Origin: Sinorhizobium meliloti
Lineage (GTDB): Bacteria; Pseudomonadota; Alphaproteobacteria; Rhizobiales; Rhizobiaceae
Direction: 5' to 3'
DNA length: 64,000 nt
NCBI RefSeq assembly: GCF_035610345.1
Contig: NZ_CP141213.1
Location: forward strand, 1,178,001 to 1,242,000
Shown: positions 1 through 9,559 of the stretch, piece by piece
Numbering within the stretch: position 1 is the stretch's first letter
Layout of the letters: the number at the start of each line of letters is the position of its first letter
Notes under the pieces: model-generated
Seen by the model: the letters and a program-made list of their open reading frames with translations, nothing else
Databases searched by the model: none
What the model was told of the DNA's origin: nothing
Program-made: the position numbers and the translations under genes

Positions 1-1
1 A

Positions 2-445
2 CGCATCGGTCCATTCGACGAGCGCTTCGGCGCAGGCGCGCCGCTGAAGGCCGCGGAAGATACGGATTACCTGGTCCGGGCATTTCAGCTCGGCATTCCG
101 GTCGAATACGTGCCGGATATGATCGTCCATCATCATCACGGCCGCCGTTTTCGTGCGGCGATCGAAGAACTGCATCGTAATTACAGCCTCGGCAATGGCG
201 GGCTCTGTCTGAAGCACCTGCTCGGCGCGCCCTGGCTCCTCAAGCATTTCGGCTGGACCGTCAGGTCCGCATGCGGCGAAGTTTTCGGAGGCGCCCGCTT
301 CGACCCAAAGCTGCAACTGTCACATTGGCCGATCGTTTCGATGAACATTGTCGGCGCCGCGCGCTTCGCGCGGATTGCCATGGCAAACGCGGCGCAACCG
401 ACCGAACGGCGCCAGCCCGAACAAGCAGCACCGAAGCTCAGGTGA
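2..445 (+). CDS. Glycosyltransferase family 2, C-terminal part (5' truncated by window edge)
   Basis: The open frame enters from the left edge (codons start at base 2) and ends with TGA at 443-445. The visible start, GPFDERFGAGAPLKAAEDTD, is the acceptor-side segment of family 2 glycosyltransferases: an 'F-D-E-x-F-G' stretch followed by the acidic ED pair that usually supplies the catalytic base. A positively charged tail with His-rich and amphipathic segments follows. The gene is followed after 9 bp by msbA2 on the same strand, so the two are probably co-transcribed in a surface-polysaccharide operon. Donor and acceptor cannot be inferred. Confidence 0.75.
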   Translation, partial: RIGPFDERFGAGAPLKAAEDTDYLVRAFQLGIPVEYVPDMIVHHHHGRRFRAAIEELHRNYSLGNGGLCLKHLLGAPWLLKHFGWTVRSACGEVFGGARFDPKLQLSHWPIVSMNIVGAARFARIAMANAAQPTERRQPEQAAPKLR

Positions 446-454
446 GGACCGCAT

Positions 455-2248
455 ATGCGTAGATTCCTATTGCCGGGACTGGAGGTCCTGCGCGGCGCGC
501 TGGGGCGGCAAATGCGCCTGCTGCCGGTCGTCGTCATTCTCGGCCTTGCCAGCGCCGCGCTCGAAGGCGCCGGCATCGGCCTCATCATTCCGATGCTGGG
601 CATCATCGCAGGAGATGGACAAGCCAACGGCTTGAGCGGCATTTCCGCTTACTTTCAGGCGGTAGGAGCGGGCTTGGGAGACGGCGAACGCCTGCTGGTC
701 ATTGCGGCCGCCGTGCTCGCGCTGATCGTGCTCAAGAATATCCTCGCCTTCGCTAACACGCTGCTCACGACCTTCATCTACGGCAAGGCCAGCCACGCCA
801 TCCGCAGCGCGCTTTCGGATCAGCTCCTGCGGATTGGATATCCGTTCTTCATGCAGCAAAGTCCCGGCCGGCTGCTCAACATCATCTCCAACGAGTCATG
901 GCGCGCGTCCGACGCGATCCAGACGGTCCTTTCGTCTATCGTGCACGGCTCGGCGGCGGTCATCCTGCTCGCCTTTCTCTTGCTCATGTCCTGGCAGATG
1001 ACGCTGTTCGTGGCGCTCGGCCTCGTCCTTGTCCAGCTTGCCCATGCAGCGCTCTCCGCGACGCTCAAGGGCCCAAGCCGCCATGTGACCTCCTTCAACA
1101 GCGAGCTTGCCGCCAGAATGCTGCATCTCGTTCATGCCGGAAGGCTGATCCGCGTGTTCGGCCAGGAAACACGCGAGAAGGATGCATTCGATTCCGCGTC
1201 CGACGCTGTTCGCCGTGCCGGCTTTGCGCTCCAGTCACGACAGGGGGCGCTGCCGCCGCTGACCGAGGTGCTCCACTCGGCGTTGTTTCTGGCCGTGGTG
1301 GTAAGCGCCTGGTCCGTCGGCGTCAGCTTTCCGGTGATCGTCGCCTTCGTCGTGCTGCTATATCGACTGCAGCCGCATATGCGCGCCCTGCAGATGTCCT
1401 GGAGCCAGATTCAGGGCTGGAGCGGATCGCTCGAAGAGGTGCGTTGGCTTCTCGACTCCTCCGACAAGCCGAAGCCTCCTCAGGGCAATGCCCCGGTCGA
1501 CGGCCTGCGCGAGGGCATGAAATTCGACCGGGTGACCTTCAGGTATCCCGGTTCCGAGGTGCGTCCCCTGGTGCTGCATTCCGCAAGCTTCGAAATCCGC
1601 AGCGGCCGTTCCACCGCAATCATCGGCCGTTCCGGCGCCGGAAAGACGACGATCGTCAATCTCCTCTGCCGTTTCGTGGAGCCGGATGAAGGACGCATCC
1701 TCGTCGATGGCGTGCCGCTCGACGAGCTCGATCCCGTTCAGTGGCGGCGCCAGATCGCGGTCGCCAGCCAGGACCTCGAACTGGTGGACGGCACCATCCT
1801 GGAAAACATCACCTACGGTCAAAGCGCCACACCTGCAGAAGCGGAACGCGCCGCGAAGCTTGCCGAAGCGCACGGCTTCATCGAGCAGCTGCCGCAGGGC
1901 TATGAGACGCTCGTCGGCTACAGGGGTGCAAGCCTCTCGGCAGGCCAACGCCAGCGCATCGCGCTTGCCAGAGCGCTGGTGCGCGATCCGGCGATCCTGA
2001 TCCTCGACGAGGCGACGAATGCGGTGGACGGCCTGTCGGAGGCGGCGATCGTCGAGACGTTGAGATCGAGGGCCGGCAGGCGCACGACGATCGTGATCAG
2101 CCATCACCGGAGCACGATCTCGTTCTGCGACGACGTCGTGGTCCTCGGCTCCGGGCGCGTCAAGGGCCAGGCCGCGCTGGCGGACGTCGCGTCGCTCAGC
2201 ATGGACCAGCTCTACGAGCATGAGACCGGCACGGGGGGCGGAGGGTAG
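455..2248 (+). CDS. msbA2: MsbA2-like ABC exporter (fused membrane and ATPase domains)
   Basis: A 597-residue half-transporter of the MsbA/lipid-exporter type. Hydrophobic segments fill roughly residues 20-310, and the ATPase domain the last 240 residues, with Walker A (GRSGAGKT), signature LSAGQRQR and Walker B LILDEAT followed by a His switch (ISHHRST). It should work as a homodimer in the inner membrane and flip a lipid-linked or polysaccharide substrate. The ATG at 455 is preceded by GAGG at 444-448. The following neighbour is a class II aldolase and the preceding one a glycosyltransferase; that order matches S. meliloti pSymB msbA2, which is needed for normal nodule invasion. The substrate is not deducible here. 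Confidence 0.85.
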   Translation: MRRFLLPGLEVLRGALGRQMRLLPVVVILGLASAALEGAGIGLIIPMLGIIAGDGQANGLSGISAYFQAVGAGLGDGERLLVIAAAVLALIVLKNILAFANTLLTTFIYGKASHAIRSALSDQLLRIGYPFFMQQSPGRLLNIISNESWRASDAIQTVLSSIVHGSAAVILLAFLLLMSWQMTLFVALGLVLVQLAHAALSATLKGPSRHVTSFNSELAARMLHLVHAGRLIRVFGQETREKDAFDSASDAVRRAGFALQSRQGALPPLTEVLHSALFLAVVVSAWSVGVSFPVIVAFVVLLYRLQPHMRALQMSWSQIQGWSGSLEEVRWLLDSSDKPKPPQGNAPVDGLREGMKFDRVTFRYPGSEVRPLVLHSASFEIRSGRSTAIIGRSGAGKTTIVNLLCRFVEPDEGRILVDGVPLDELDPVQWRRQIAVASQDLELVDGTILENITYGQSATPAEAERAAKLAEAHGFIEQLPQGYETLVGYRGASLSAGQRQRIALARALVRDPAILILDEATNAVDGLSEAAIVETLRSRAGRRTTIVISHHRSTISFCDDVVVLGSGRVKGQAALADVASLSMDQLYEHETGTGGGG

Positions 2249-2338
2249 AGGTTTGCGGCACGGGCGCAGACTGCCGGATGCAGGGCGCGCGAGGACCCCG
2301 GCTGCTTGTCCATCGACCCTGGTTGCGGGCGCTGAGGC

Positions 2339-2393
2339 GCGGCCCCTCTACCCGCTGCCGCGACCTCCCCGTTTGGACGGGGAGAAGGGGCCG
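2339..2393. terminator. Bidirectional hairpin between convergent msbA2 and fba (repeat-derived)
   Basis: A nested stem-loop. The inner stem is CTCCCCGT (2365-2372) with ACGGGGAG (2377-2384). An outer stem pairs CGGCCCCT (about 2340-2347) with AGGGGCCG (2386-2393). It lies between two convergent genes and resembles the CCCC..GGGG..AGAAGG intergenic repeat also seen at 9456-9485, so it may act as a terminator in both directions. No clear T-tract follows. Confidence 0.5.
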
Positions 2394-2422
2394 GCAGGCG
2401 GAGGGGGGCTCTGATCTGAAAA

Positions 2423-3466
2423 TTATGCGGCGGCGTAGCGCTTGGCCATCTCCGGCAACCGCAGCACCCGGATCTTCGATGCCTGGCCGGCGGCGTGGAA
2501 GGCCTCGAAGCGCTCCTTGCAGACCTCGGTCATGTGGGCAATTGCCGGCTTCAGATAGTTGCGCGGATCGAAATTATCCGGATGTTCGATATGGTGCTTG
2601 CGGATCTCGCCGGTGAAAGCGAGGCGGAGGTCCGTGTCGATATTGACCTTGCGCACACCGAGCGGAATGGCCTTCTGAATCTCGGACACCGGAACGCCCC
2701 AGGTCTTCTTCATCTTGCCGCCATAGGCGTTGAAGAGTTCCTGGAGATCGGCGGGGACGCTCGAGGAACCGTGCATGACGAGGTGGGTGTTCGGCAGACG
2801 CTTGTTGATCTTGGCGATCGTCTCGATCGAGAGGATCTCGCCGTCGGGTTCGCGGGTGAACTTGTAGGCGCCGTGGCTGGTGCCGATGGCGACCGCAAGA
2901 GCGTCGACGCCGGTCTTCGAAACGAAGTCGAGGGCCTGCTCGGGGTCGGTCAGCAGTTCCTCGCGTGAGAGCTTGCCTTCAAATCCATGGCCGTCCTCCT
3001 TGTCGCCGGCACCCGTTTCCAGATTGCCGAGGCAGCCGAGTTCCCCTTCGACGGAAACGCCGGCAGCATGGGCGATCTTCACGACTTCCGCGGTGACGGC
3101 GACATTATATTCGTAGCTCGCGACGGTCTTGCCGTCCTTCTCCAGCGAGCCGTCCATCATCACGGAGGTGAAGCCGTTGGTAATCGCCGAGATGCAGGTC
3201 GACGGCTGGTCGCCATGGTCGAGGTGGAGGCAGACGGGGATATGCGGATATTCTTCCGCAGCGCCGAGGATCAGATGGCGCAGAAACGCATCGCCGGCAT
3301 AGGCCCGCGCGCCGCGGCTTGCCTGCAGGATGACAGGAGAGTCGGTCGCATCCGCGGCCCTCATGACGGCCTGGATATATTCGAGATTGTTCACATTGAA
3401 GGCCGGCAGTGCGTAATTGTTCTCTGCCGCGTGGTCGAGCAGTTGCCGCAATGTGATCAATGCCAT
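2423..3466 (-). CDS. fba: Class II fructose-bisphosphate aldolase (CbbA/Calvin subtype)
   Basis: A 347-residue zinc aldolase that interconverts fructose-1,6-bisphosphate with dihydroxyacetone phosphate and glyceraldehyde-3-phosphate in the cytoplasm. Visible class II landmarks are LDHGD (catalytic Asp83, zinc ligand His84), MMDGS near 103-107, EGELG (Glu142), TSHGAY (His198), HGSSS near 235 and NIDTD near 278. The frame is open much further upstream, but the start at 3466 ([10 protein letters not shown]) has a good ribosome site (GGGAG) and is where family homology begins. It is convergent with msbA2 and divergent from the opp-type operon. Confidence 0.9.
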   Translation of the reverse strand: MALITLRQLLDHAAENNYALPAFNVNNLEYIQAVMRAADATDSPVILQASRGARAYAGDAFLRHLILGAAEEYPHIPVCLHLDHGDQPSTCISAITNGFTSVMMDGSLEKDGKTVASYEYNVAVTAEVVKIAHAAGVSVEGELGCLGNLETGAGDKEDGHGFEGKLSREELLTDPEQALDFVSKTGVDALAVAIGTSHGAYKFTREPDGEILSIETIAKINKRLPNTHLVMHGSSSVPADLQELFNAYGGKMKKTWGVPVSEIQKAIPLGVRKVNIDTDLRLAFTGEIRKHHIEHPDNFDPRNYLKPAIAHMTEVCKERFEAFHAAGQASKIRVLRLPEMAKRYAAA

Positions 3467-4111
3467 TCTTAACTCCCTGATGCTCCGCGCCACTCCAGGC
3501 GCCAGTTCAAGCGCACAATAATTCATGCGGGGCGTTTGGCAACCGGGCCGGCGGTCGTGCCGGTCGCTTGATGGACGTGCGTCAGACCAAATTGCTGTGG
3601 ATGAGAAATCCCCCTGCCAGAAATCGCTACTTTCGCCCTCTGGTGGTGTTGCCAATCTCAGTTGTGCCCGCAGAGCAGCCGCGGGTTTTCGCGGCCGGCG
3701 GCAGGTTCGGTCCGGATCGTGGCGGCGTTCGGCGTCCGCATGAGAGTGAGCCGATGTGCAAAAAGATTGCAGCGATCCGGGGAATTTTTTATGCATATTA
3801 CGTAAAGTGCCGCTACAATTCATGAAGGTTGCATGACTGCTCTTTCGGAGCATTCTTCCGTAACGAAGCGCAACATGCCGAAGCGATCTACAACGTTGCA
3901 GGTGGATCTCCACGCGCCGGGGCCGGCCGGCAGACCTGCGTCGTGAAAGGGAGGAAATTCGTCGCAAACGCCTATACAACCTGAGCGATTATCGGCGTTC
4001 GCGTTTTAAAGAGAAGGCTGCAATTTTCCGGGCAGATCGCTTGCGTTCGCTGAAAATTTGCACTTCTCTCCTGCGATCAATGAACCCAAAACGAGGGGAA
4101 GGAGAAGAAAA
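3467..4111. other. 645-bp divergent intergenic region (fba / peptide importer)
   Basis: No convincing gene is seen. Short open frames here lack ribosome sites and family features. The part next to the importer holds the sigma-54-like promoter at 4030-4044. A stretch at 3760-3830 is AT-rich compared with its surroundings and could hold further control sites. Confidence 0.6.
4030..4044 (+). promoter_or_regulatory. Candidate sigma-54 (-24/-12) promoter for the peptide importer operon
   Basis: The sequence GGGCAGATCGCTTGC has GG (4031-4032) and GC (4043-4044) separated by exactly 10 bp, with GGCA and TTGC around them. This fits the sigma-54 consensus TGGCACG-N4-TTGC at the invariant positions. 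It ends 67 bp before the importer start codon. A sigma-54 activator-like gene (9560-10903) lies at the far end of the same operon, which strengthens the case. Confidence 0.45.
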
Positions 4112-5710
4112 ATGGCTTCACTGAAACTCAATCTCAGGGCCGCTGCGCTCATAGGCTCGCTGCTCATCGGGGCAAGCCCCGCGCTCGCCGAGGCGGTACT
4201 TCACCGCGGCAATGCCGGCGAACCGCAGACGCTCGACCAGGCCCACACCTCCATCAACATCGAGGAGTTCATCCTCAAGGACCTCTATGAAGGCCTGACG
4301 ATCTACGATGCCGCGGGCAAGATCGTTCCGGGCGCCGCCGAAACCTGGGAGCTTTCGGACGACGGTACCGTCTACACGTTCAAACTGCGTGCCGATGCCA
4401 AGTGGTCGGACGGATCGCCGGTGACGGCAGAGGATTTCGCCTTCTCCTTCCGCCGCGTGGAGGATCCGAAGACCGCGGCCGAATACGCCAACATCCTCTT
4501 CCCGATCAAGAACGCCGAAAAGGTCAACAAGGGCGAAGTGCCGGTCGACCAGCTCGGCGTAAAGGCCGTCGACGAAAAGACCCTGGAGGTTACCCTCGAA
4601 CGGCCGACGCCCTTCTTCCTGGAACTGCTCGCACACCAGACGGCGCTTCCGGTCAGCAAGGCGAGCGTCGAAAAGAACGGCGCGGACTTCGTCAAACCGG
4701 GTGTGATGGTTTCGAATGGCGCATTCAAGCTGACGGCGCATGTGCCGAACGACAGCCTGACGGTGGAGAAGAACACCAATTATTGGGATGCCGCCAATGT
4801 CAAGCTCGACAAGGTGATCTTCTATCCGATCGACGATCAGGCGGCCTCTGTCCGTCGTTTCGAAGCGAAGGAAATGGATCTCGCCTACAACTTCTCCGCC
4901 GACCAGATCGAGCGCCTGCGCACGTCCTATGGAGAGCAGGTGCACGTTTCCCCGACGCTTGCCACCTACTACTACGCTTTCGACACCCGCCAGGAGCCCT
5001 ATAGCGATGTCCGCGTCCGCCGGGCACTTTCGATGGCGGTCGACCGCGACTTCCTTGCCAAGGAAATCTACAGCGGTTCGCAGCTGCCGTCCTATTCGAT
5101 GGTCCCGCCGGGCATCGAGAGCTACGGCGATCCCGCCAAGGCCGACTTTGCCGACATGTCGCAACTCGACCGCGAGGACAAGGCGATCGAGTTGATGAAG
5201 GAAGCCGGTTACGGCGAGGGCGGCAAGCCGCTCAACATCGAAATCCGCTACAACACCAATCCCAACCATGAGCGTGTCGCGACGGCGGTCGCCGACATGT
5301 GGAAGAACACCTTCGGCGCCAAGGTCTCGCTGGTGAATCTCGACGTGTCGTCGCACTATGCCTACCTGCAGGAGGGCGGCAAGTTCAACGTCGCGCGTGC
5401 CGGCTGGGTCGCCGATTACGCCGATGCCGAGAACTTCCTGGCACTGAGCCTCAGCACCAACAAGACCTTCAACTACGGCCATTTCGAAAACGCCGAATTC
5501 GATGCGCTGATGAAGAAGTCCTATGAGGAACAGGATCCGGCGGCACGATCGAAGATCATGCACGAGGCTGAAACTCTGCTGATGAAGGAGCAGCCGATAG
5601 CGCCGTTCCTGACCCAGGCGGACCTCTGGCTCGTTTCGGAACGGGTCAAGGGCTGGCAGGACAATGCGCCGAATGCGCATCTGAGCAAGTTCCTGAGCAT
5701 CGCCGAATAA
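4112..5710 (+). CDS. Oligopeptide-type ABC transporter substrate-binding protein (family 5)
   Basis: A 532-residue periplasmic solute-binding protein. The N-terminus (MASLKLNLRAAALIGSLL) is a Sec signal peptide ending in an Ala-x-Ala site (PALAEA). The mature protein begins with the family pattern LHRGNAGEPQTLDQ and contains YEGLTIYD and the long SBP_bac_5 body, the usual size for OppA/DppA proteins. The start at 4112 has GGAAGGAGAAG upstream; an in-frame ATG at 4058 would place the signal peptide internally. It is followed by a strong hairpin and then the two permeases and a double ATPase, forming a complete importer. The substrate is probably peptides or related compounds. Confidence 0.88.
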   Translation: MASLKLNLRAAALIGSLLIGASPALAEAVLHRGNAGEPQTLDQAHTSINIEEFILKDLYEGLTIYDAAGKIVPGAAETWELSDDGTVYTFKLRADAKWSDGSPVTAEDFAFSFRRVEDPKTAAEYANILFPIKNAEKVNKGEVPVDQLGVKAVDEKTLEVTLERPTPFFLELLAHQTALPVSKASVEKNGADFVKPGVMVSNGAFKLTAHVPNDSLTVEKNTNYWDAANVKLDKVIFYPIDDQAASVRRFEAKEMDLAYNFSADQIERLRTSYGEQVHVSPTLATYYYAFDTRQEPYSDVRVRRALSMAVDRDFLAKEIYSGSQLPSYSMVPPGIESYGDPAKADFADMSQLDREDKAIELMKEAGYGEGGKPLNIEIRYNTNPNHERVATAVADMWKNTFGAKVSLVNLDVSSHYAYLQEGGKFNVARAGWVADYADAENFLALSLSTNKTFNYGHFENAEFDALMKKSYEEQDPAARSKIMHEAETLLMKEQPIAPFLTQADLWLVSERVKGWQDNAPNAHLSKFLSIAE

Positions 5711-5716
5711 CGAACT

Positions 5717-5748
5717 GAGGCGACGCGCGGGCACCCGCGCGTCGCCTC
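5717..5748 (+). promoter_or_regulatory. Intercistronic 14-bp hairpin after the binding-protein gene
   Basis: A perfect stem, GAGGCGACGCGCGG (5717-5730) with its complement at 5735-5748 around the loop GCAC, lies 6 bp after the binding-protein stop and 13 bp before the permease start. There is no T-tract. Such hairpins commonly stabilise the 5' message or partly terminate it, so that binding protein outnumbers membrane components. Confidence 0.6.
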
Positions 5749-5761
5749 CGGAGCAAAGTCA

Positions 5762-6685
5762 ATGATCTCCTTCATCCTTCGCCGGCTGGCGAGTGCGGTG
5801 CCGACGCTGTTCATCGTCGTCACCATATCCTTCTTTCTGATGCGTTTTGCCCCCGGTGGGCCCTTCAACCTCGAGCGTCCTCTCCCGCCCTCCACGATGG
5901 AGAACCTGATGAGGACCTATCACCTCGATCAGCCGCTCTGGCGCCAATACGCCACCTATCTCGGCAATGCCGTCACGGGCGACTTCGGTCCGAGCTACAT
6001 TTACCACGACAACAATGTCGCGCAGCTGATCGGCAAGGGACTGCCCTATTCGATGGAGCTCGGCTTTTACGCGCTGTTGCTCGCGGTCGTCGGCGGGGTC
6101 ATAACGGGAACGATCGCCGCCTTGCGGCAGAACAGCTTCTCGGATTTCGCGGTCATGTCGGTTTCCACGATCGGGGTCACCGTGCCGAACTTCGTCGTCG
6201 GTCCCGTGCTGACGCTGATCTTTGCGATCGTGCTCGCGTGGCTGCCCGCCGGCGGCTGGGGCGACGGTTCTCTCCGCTTTCTCATCCTGCCGATGATCGC
6301 GCTCGCGCTTCCCCAGCTTGCGGTCTTTGCCAGGCTCACGCGCGGCTCGATGATCGAGGCCCTTAATACGGATCATATCCGCACCGCGAAAGCCTATGGC
6401 CTGCCGTCCCGCGCCGTGGTCGTGACGCACGCCATGCGCGGTGCCATGCTGCCGGTCGTCTCCTATCTTGCTCCTTGCGCCGCCGCCCTCCTTACGGGCT
6501 CGGCCGTGGTGGAAACGATCTTCACTATACCGGGCGTCGGGCGCTACTTCGTGCTCGGAGCGATCAACCGCGACTATACGCTGGTAATGGGCACCGTGAT
6601 CCTCATCGCCATCTTCGTCATCCTCTTCAATCTTCTGGTCGATATTCTCTACGGCCTGCTCGATCCGAGGGTTCGCCATGACTGA
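5762..6685 (+). CDS. ABC importer permease, OppB type
   Basis: A 307-residue integral membrane permease with the N-terminal OppB signature MISFILRRL..A.PTLF, a conserved PFGPSY/periplasmic segment and about six transmembrane helices. The ATPase-contact loop (EAL..DHIRTAKAYGLP, about 199-217) is intact. It works with the next permease to form the channel. The last 8 bp overlap the next gene, indicating translational coupling. Confidence 0.88.
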   Translation: MISFILRRLASAVPTLFIVVTISFFLMRFAPGGPFNLERPLPPSTMENLMRTYHLDQPLWRQYATYLGNAVTGDFGPSYIYHDNNVAQLIGKGLPYSMELGFYALLLAVVGGVITGTIAALRQNSFSDFAVMSVSTIGVTVPNFVVGPVLTLIFAIVLAWLPAGGWGDGSLRFLILPMIALALPQLAVFARLTRGSMIEALNTDHIRTAKAYGLPSRAVVVTHAMRGAMLPVVSYLAPCAAALLTGSAVVETIFTIPGVGRYFVLGAINRDYTLVMGTVILIAIFVILFNLLVDILYGLLDPRVRHD

Positions 6686-7808
6686 TATCGCTCAGATCCC
6701 GGCATCGATGCCCGACACCAAAGGCCGAAGCCTCTTTCAGCTCGCAACGCTCCGCTTCCGCCGCAACCGCCCGGCCATGGCCGGTTGCGTCATGCTGGTG
6801 CTCATCGCGCTCTTTTCCTTCGTCGGGCCGCTTTTTTCGCCTCACAGCTACGATCAGGTCTTTCCGTCCTATGTCACGATCGGCCCCAGCCTCGAGCCGC
6901 GTCCGGACACCTCGACACTTCAGGACGTGATGGAGGGCGTGGCGACGCGTGCACGCGTCACGCTCACGGAATTCAACGTCGAAGGCCAGACCTTCACCGC
7001 CACGGTGACTTCGGACGAGCCTATCGATCCTCGCGCCACACGCTATTTCGACCGGGCGAACGAGTTCGAGAACACCGAGGTGGTCGCGACGGAGAACGAC
7101 GGCCGTACCCTGAAGGTCGAGGGCGAGGTGGCTCGGGAATATTTCCCCTTCGGCACCGATTCCAATGGCCGCGACCTGCTTGTCCGGGTGATGCTGGGCG
7201 GCCAGATCTCCATCGCCGTCGGCCTGCTGGCGAGTCTCGTTTCGCTCGGCATCGGCGTCGTATACGGGGCGACATCGGGCTATATCGGCGGGCGCGTCGA
7301 TAACGTCATGATGCGCCTGGTCGAGATCCTCTATTCGCTGCCCTTCGTTTTCCTGGTCGTGGTGCTCGTCGTCTTCTTCGGCCGCAGCTTCATCCTGATC
7401 TTCCTGGTGATCGGGGCTGTCGAATGGCTGGATATGGCCCGCATCGTGCGCGGCCAGACGCTGGCGCTCAAGCGGCGTGAGTTCGTCGGAGCGGCGCAGG
7501 CGCTGGGTCTGACCGACTGGCAGATCATCCGCCGGCACATCATCCCGAATACGATCGGTCCGGTCATCGTCTTCGTCACCGTCGTCGTGCCGAAGGTCAT
7601 CCTGCTCGAGAGTTTCCTGTCGTTCCTCGGACTGGGCGTGCAGGCGCCTCTTACGAGCTGGGGTGCCCTGATCTCGGAAGGTGCGAACAACATACAGTCG
7701 GCGCCGTGGCTCTTGATCTTCCCCGCCATCTTCTTCGTCGTGACGCTGTTCTCGCTGAATTTCGTCGGCGACGGCCTGCGCGATGCGCTCGACCCGAAGG
7801 ACCGCTGA
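6678..7808 (+). CDS. ABC importer permease, OppC type with enlarged periplasmic domain
   Basis: A 376-residue permease. The N-terminal cytoplasmic tail and first helix (AGCVMLVLIALFSFVGPLF) are typical of OppC, as are the core from about residue 155 (FGTDSNGRDLLVRV) and the EAA-like loop (RREFVGAAQALGLTDWQI). Between helix 1 and that core lies an extra periplasmic section of about 100 residues, rich in Thr, Glu and Asp, that makes the protein longer than the usual 290-310 residues. It partners OppB and is immediately followed by the ATPase gene. Confidence 0.87.
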   Translation: MTDIAQIPASMPDTKGRSLFQLATLRFRRNRPAMAGCVMLVLIALFSFVGPLFSPHSYDQVFPSYVTIGPSLEPRPDTSTLQDVMEGVATRARVTLTEFNVEGQTFTATVTSDEPIDPRATRYFDRANEFENTEVVATENDGRTLKVEGEVAREYFPFGTDSNGRDLLVRVMLGGQISIAVGLLASLVSLGIGVVYGATSGYIGGRVDNVMMRLVEILYSLPFVFLVVVLVVFFGRSFILIFLVIGAVEWLDMARIVRGQTLALKRREFVGAAQALGLTDWQIIRRHIIPNTIGPVIVFVTVVVPKVILLESFLSFLGLGVQAPLTSWGALISEGANNIQSAPWLLIFPAIFFVVTLFSLNFVGDGLRDALDPKDR

Positions 7809-7809
7809 C

Positions 7810-9411
7810 ATGACAGAGATGAAGGACTCCATTCTCGCTGTGCGCGGCCTGAAGGTCGACTTTTCCACCCCTGACGGCACCGTCGAAGCGGTCAAGGGCA
7901 TCGATCTCGACGTCCGTTCCGGCGAGACGCTCGCAGTTGTTGGCGAATCCGGTTCGGGCAAGAGCCAGACCATGATGGGCATCATGGGTCTGCTCGCCAA
8001 GAACGGGACGGTGACGGGTTCGGCGCGCTATCGCGGCCAGGAACTCGTGGGCCTTGCACCGAAGGCACTGAACAAGGTGCGCGGCTCGAAGATCACCATG
8101 ATCTTCCAGGAGCCGATGACTTCGCTCGACCCGCTTTACACGATCGGCCGCCAGATCGCCGAGCCGATCGTCCATCACCGCGGCGGCAGCTTCAAGGAGG
8201 CGCGCAGGCGCGTCCTCGAGCTCCTGGAGCTCGTCGGCATTCCCGAACCGGGGCGGCGCATCGACAGCTATCCGCACGAGCTTTCCGGCGGCCAGCGCCA
8301 GCGCGTCATGATCGCCATGGCGCTTGCCAACGAGCCGGACATCCTGATCGCCGACGAGCCGACGACCGCCCTGGACGTGACCATCCAGGCCCAGATCCTC
8401 GATCTGCTCAAATCGCTGCAAAGGCGCTTCGGCATGGCGATCGTTCTGATCACCCACGACCTCGGCATCGTCAAGCACTTCGCCGACCGGGTCGCGGTCA
8501 TGCGCCGCGGCGAGGTCGTGGAGCAGGGGGTGACGGCCGATATCTTCGAGCGGCCGAAGGCGGACTATACCAGGATGCTGCTGGAGGCCGAACCGAGCGG
8601 GCGCAAGCCTCCGCCTTCCGACAATGCCCCGATCATCCTGGAGGGTCGCAATGTCGCGGTGGACTATACGATCCCTGGCGGCCTCTTCCGCGGAGCCTCG
8701 GCCGCTTTCCGTGCAGTCGACGGCGTCAATCTGAGGCTCAGGCAGGGCCAGACGATCGGGATCGTCGGCGAATCCGGCTCCGGGAAGTCGACGCTCGGCC
8801 GGGCGCTGCTGAGGCTTCTGCCGAGCAGCGGCTACTACCGTTTCGGCTCGACCGACATTTCCGGCTTCGACCGCGGCGCGATGCGACCGCTGCGCCGCCA
8901 GCTGCAGCTCGTCTTTCAGGACCCTTACGGGTCGCTCTCCCCACGCCGGACCGTGGGGGAGATCATCACCGAAGGCCTCCATGTGCATGAGCCCGACCTG
9001 AGCCGTGCCGACCGCGACCGCAGGGCCATCGCAGCGCTGAAGGAAGTCGGCCTCGACCCCGCCTCGCGCAACCGCTATCCGCATGAATTCTCCGGCGGAC
9101 AGCGCCAGCGCATCGCGATCGCCCGCGCGATCATCCTGAAGCCGAAGGTCGTCATTCTCGACGAGCCGACTTCGGCCCTCGACCGGTCGGTGCAGGGGCA
9201 GGTGATCGACCTCCTCCGCGATCTGCAGGAAAAGCACGGTCTCTCCTACATCTTCATCAGCCACGATCTTTCGGTGGTGAAGGCGATGTCCGACTATGTG
9301 ATCGTGATGAAGAACGGCCGGATCGTCGAAGAGGGGGAAACGGACGCGATCTTCGATGCGCCGAGGGAGCCCTATACCAAGACGCTGATCGGAGCCGCGT
9401 TCAACGTGTGA
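7810..9411 (+). CDS. Fused double ATPase of the peptide importer (OppD-OppF)
   Basis: A 533-residue protein with two complete ATPase modules. Module 1 has Walker [17 protein letters not shown] and [11 protein letters not shown]; module 2 has [17 protein letters not shown] and [10 protein letters not shown]. Each is followed by the oligopeptide-transporter C-terminal extension. This single-chain OppDF layout is common in rhizobial importers. The start at 7810 is 1 bp after the permease stop. The gene closes the operon and converges on a DctD-like regulator gene. Confidence 0.9.
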   Translation: MTEMKDSILAVRGLKVDFSTPDGTVEAVKGIDLDVRSGETLAVVGESGSGKSQTMMGIMGLLAKNGTVTGSARYRGQELVGLAPKALNKVRGSKITMIFQEPMTSLDPLYTIGRQIAEPIVHHRGGSFKEARRRVLELLELVGIPEPGRRIDSYPHELSGGQRQRVMIAMALANEPDILIADEPTTALDVTIQAQILDLLKSLQRRFGMAIVLITHDLGIVKHFADRVAVMRRGEVVEQGVTADIFERPKADYTRMLLEAEPSGRKPPPSDNAPIILEGRNVAVDYTIPGGLFRGASAAFRAVDGVNLRLRQGQTIGIVGESGSGKSTLGRALLRLLPSSGYYRFGSTDISGFDRGAMRPLRRQLQLVFQDPYGSLSPRRTVGEIITEGLHVHEPDLSRADRDRRAIAALKEVGLDPASRNRYPHEFSGGQRQRIAIARAIILKPKVVILDEPTSALDRSVQGQVIDLLRDLQEKHGLSYIFISHDLSVVKAMSDYVIVMKNGRIVEEGETDAIFDAPREPYTKTLIGAAFNV

Positions 9412-9455
9412 GGCAGGCAATCTCGTGCCGAATTGCCCCTCATCCCGCTGCCGCG

Positions 9456-9485
9456 TCCCTTCTCCCCGCAGGCGGGGAGAAGGGA
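9456..9485. terminator. Bidirectional repeat-derived hairpin terminator
   Basis: A perfect 14-bp stem (9456-9469 with 9472-9485: TCCCTTCTCCCCGC and its complement) has a 2-nt loop. It lies between the end of the importer operon and the convergent regulator gene. The surrounding sequence 9433-9555 (CCCTCATCCCGCTGCCG... and a second GC-rich hairpin) is of the same repeat type as 2339-2393. Confidence 0.55.
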
Positions 9486-9559
9486 CTATACGGCCCGAAT
9501 TCGTCAACATGACCGCACTTTTTCAGGGCACGTCCCCTCACCCCGCGTGCGGGGGAGCA

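Noticed and set aside
4118..5734. A 538-codon minus-strand frame opposite the peptide-binding protein gene.
   Set aside because: Antisense of a well-supported coding gene; no ribosome site or family features.
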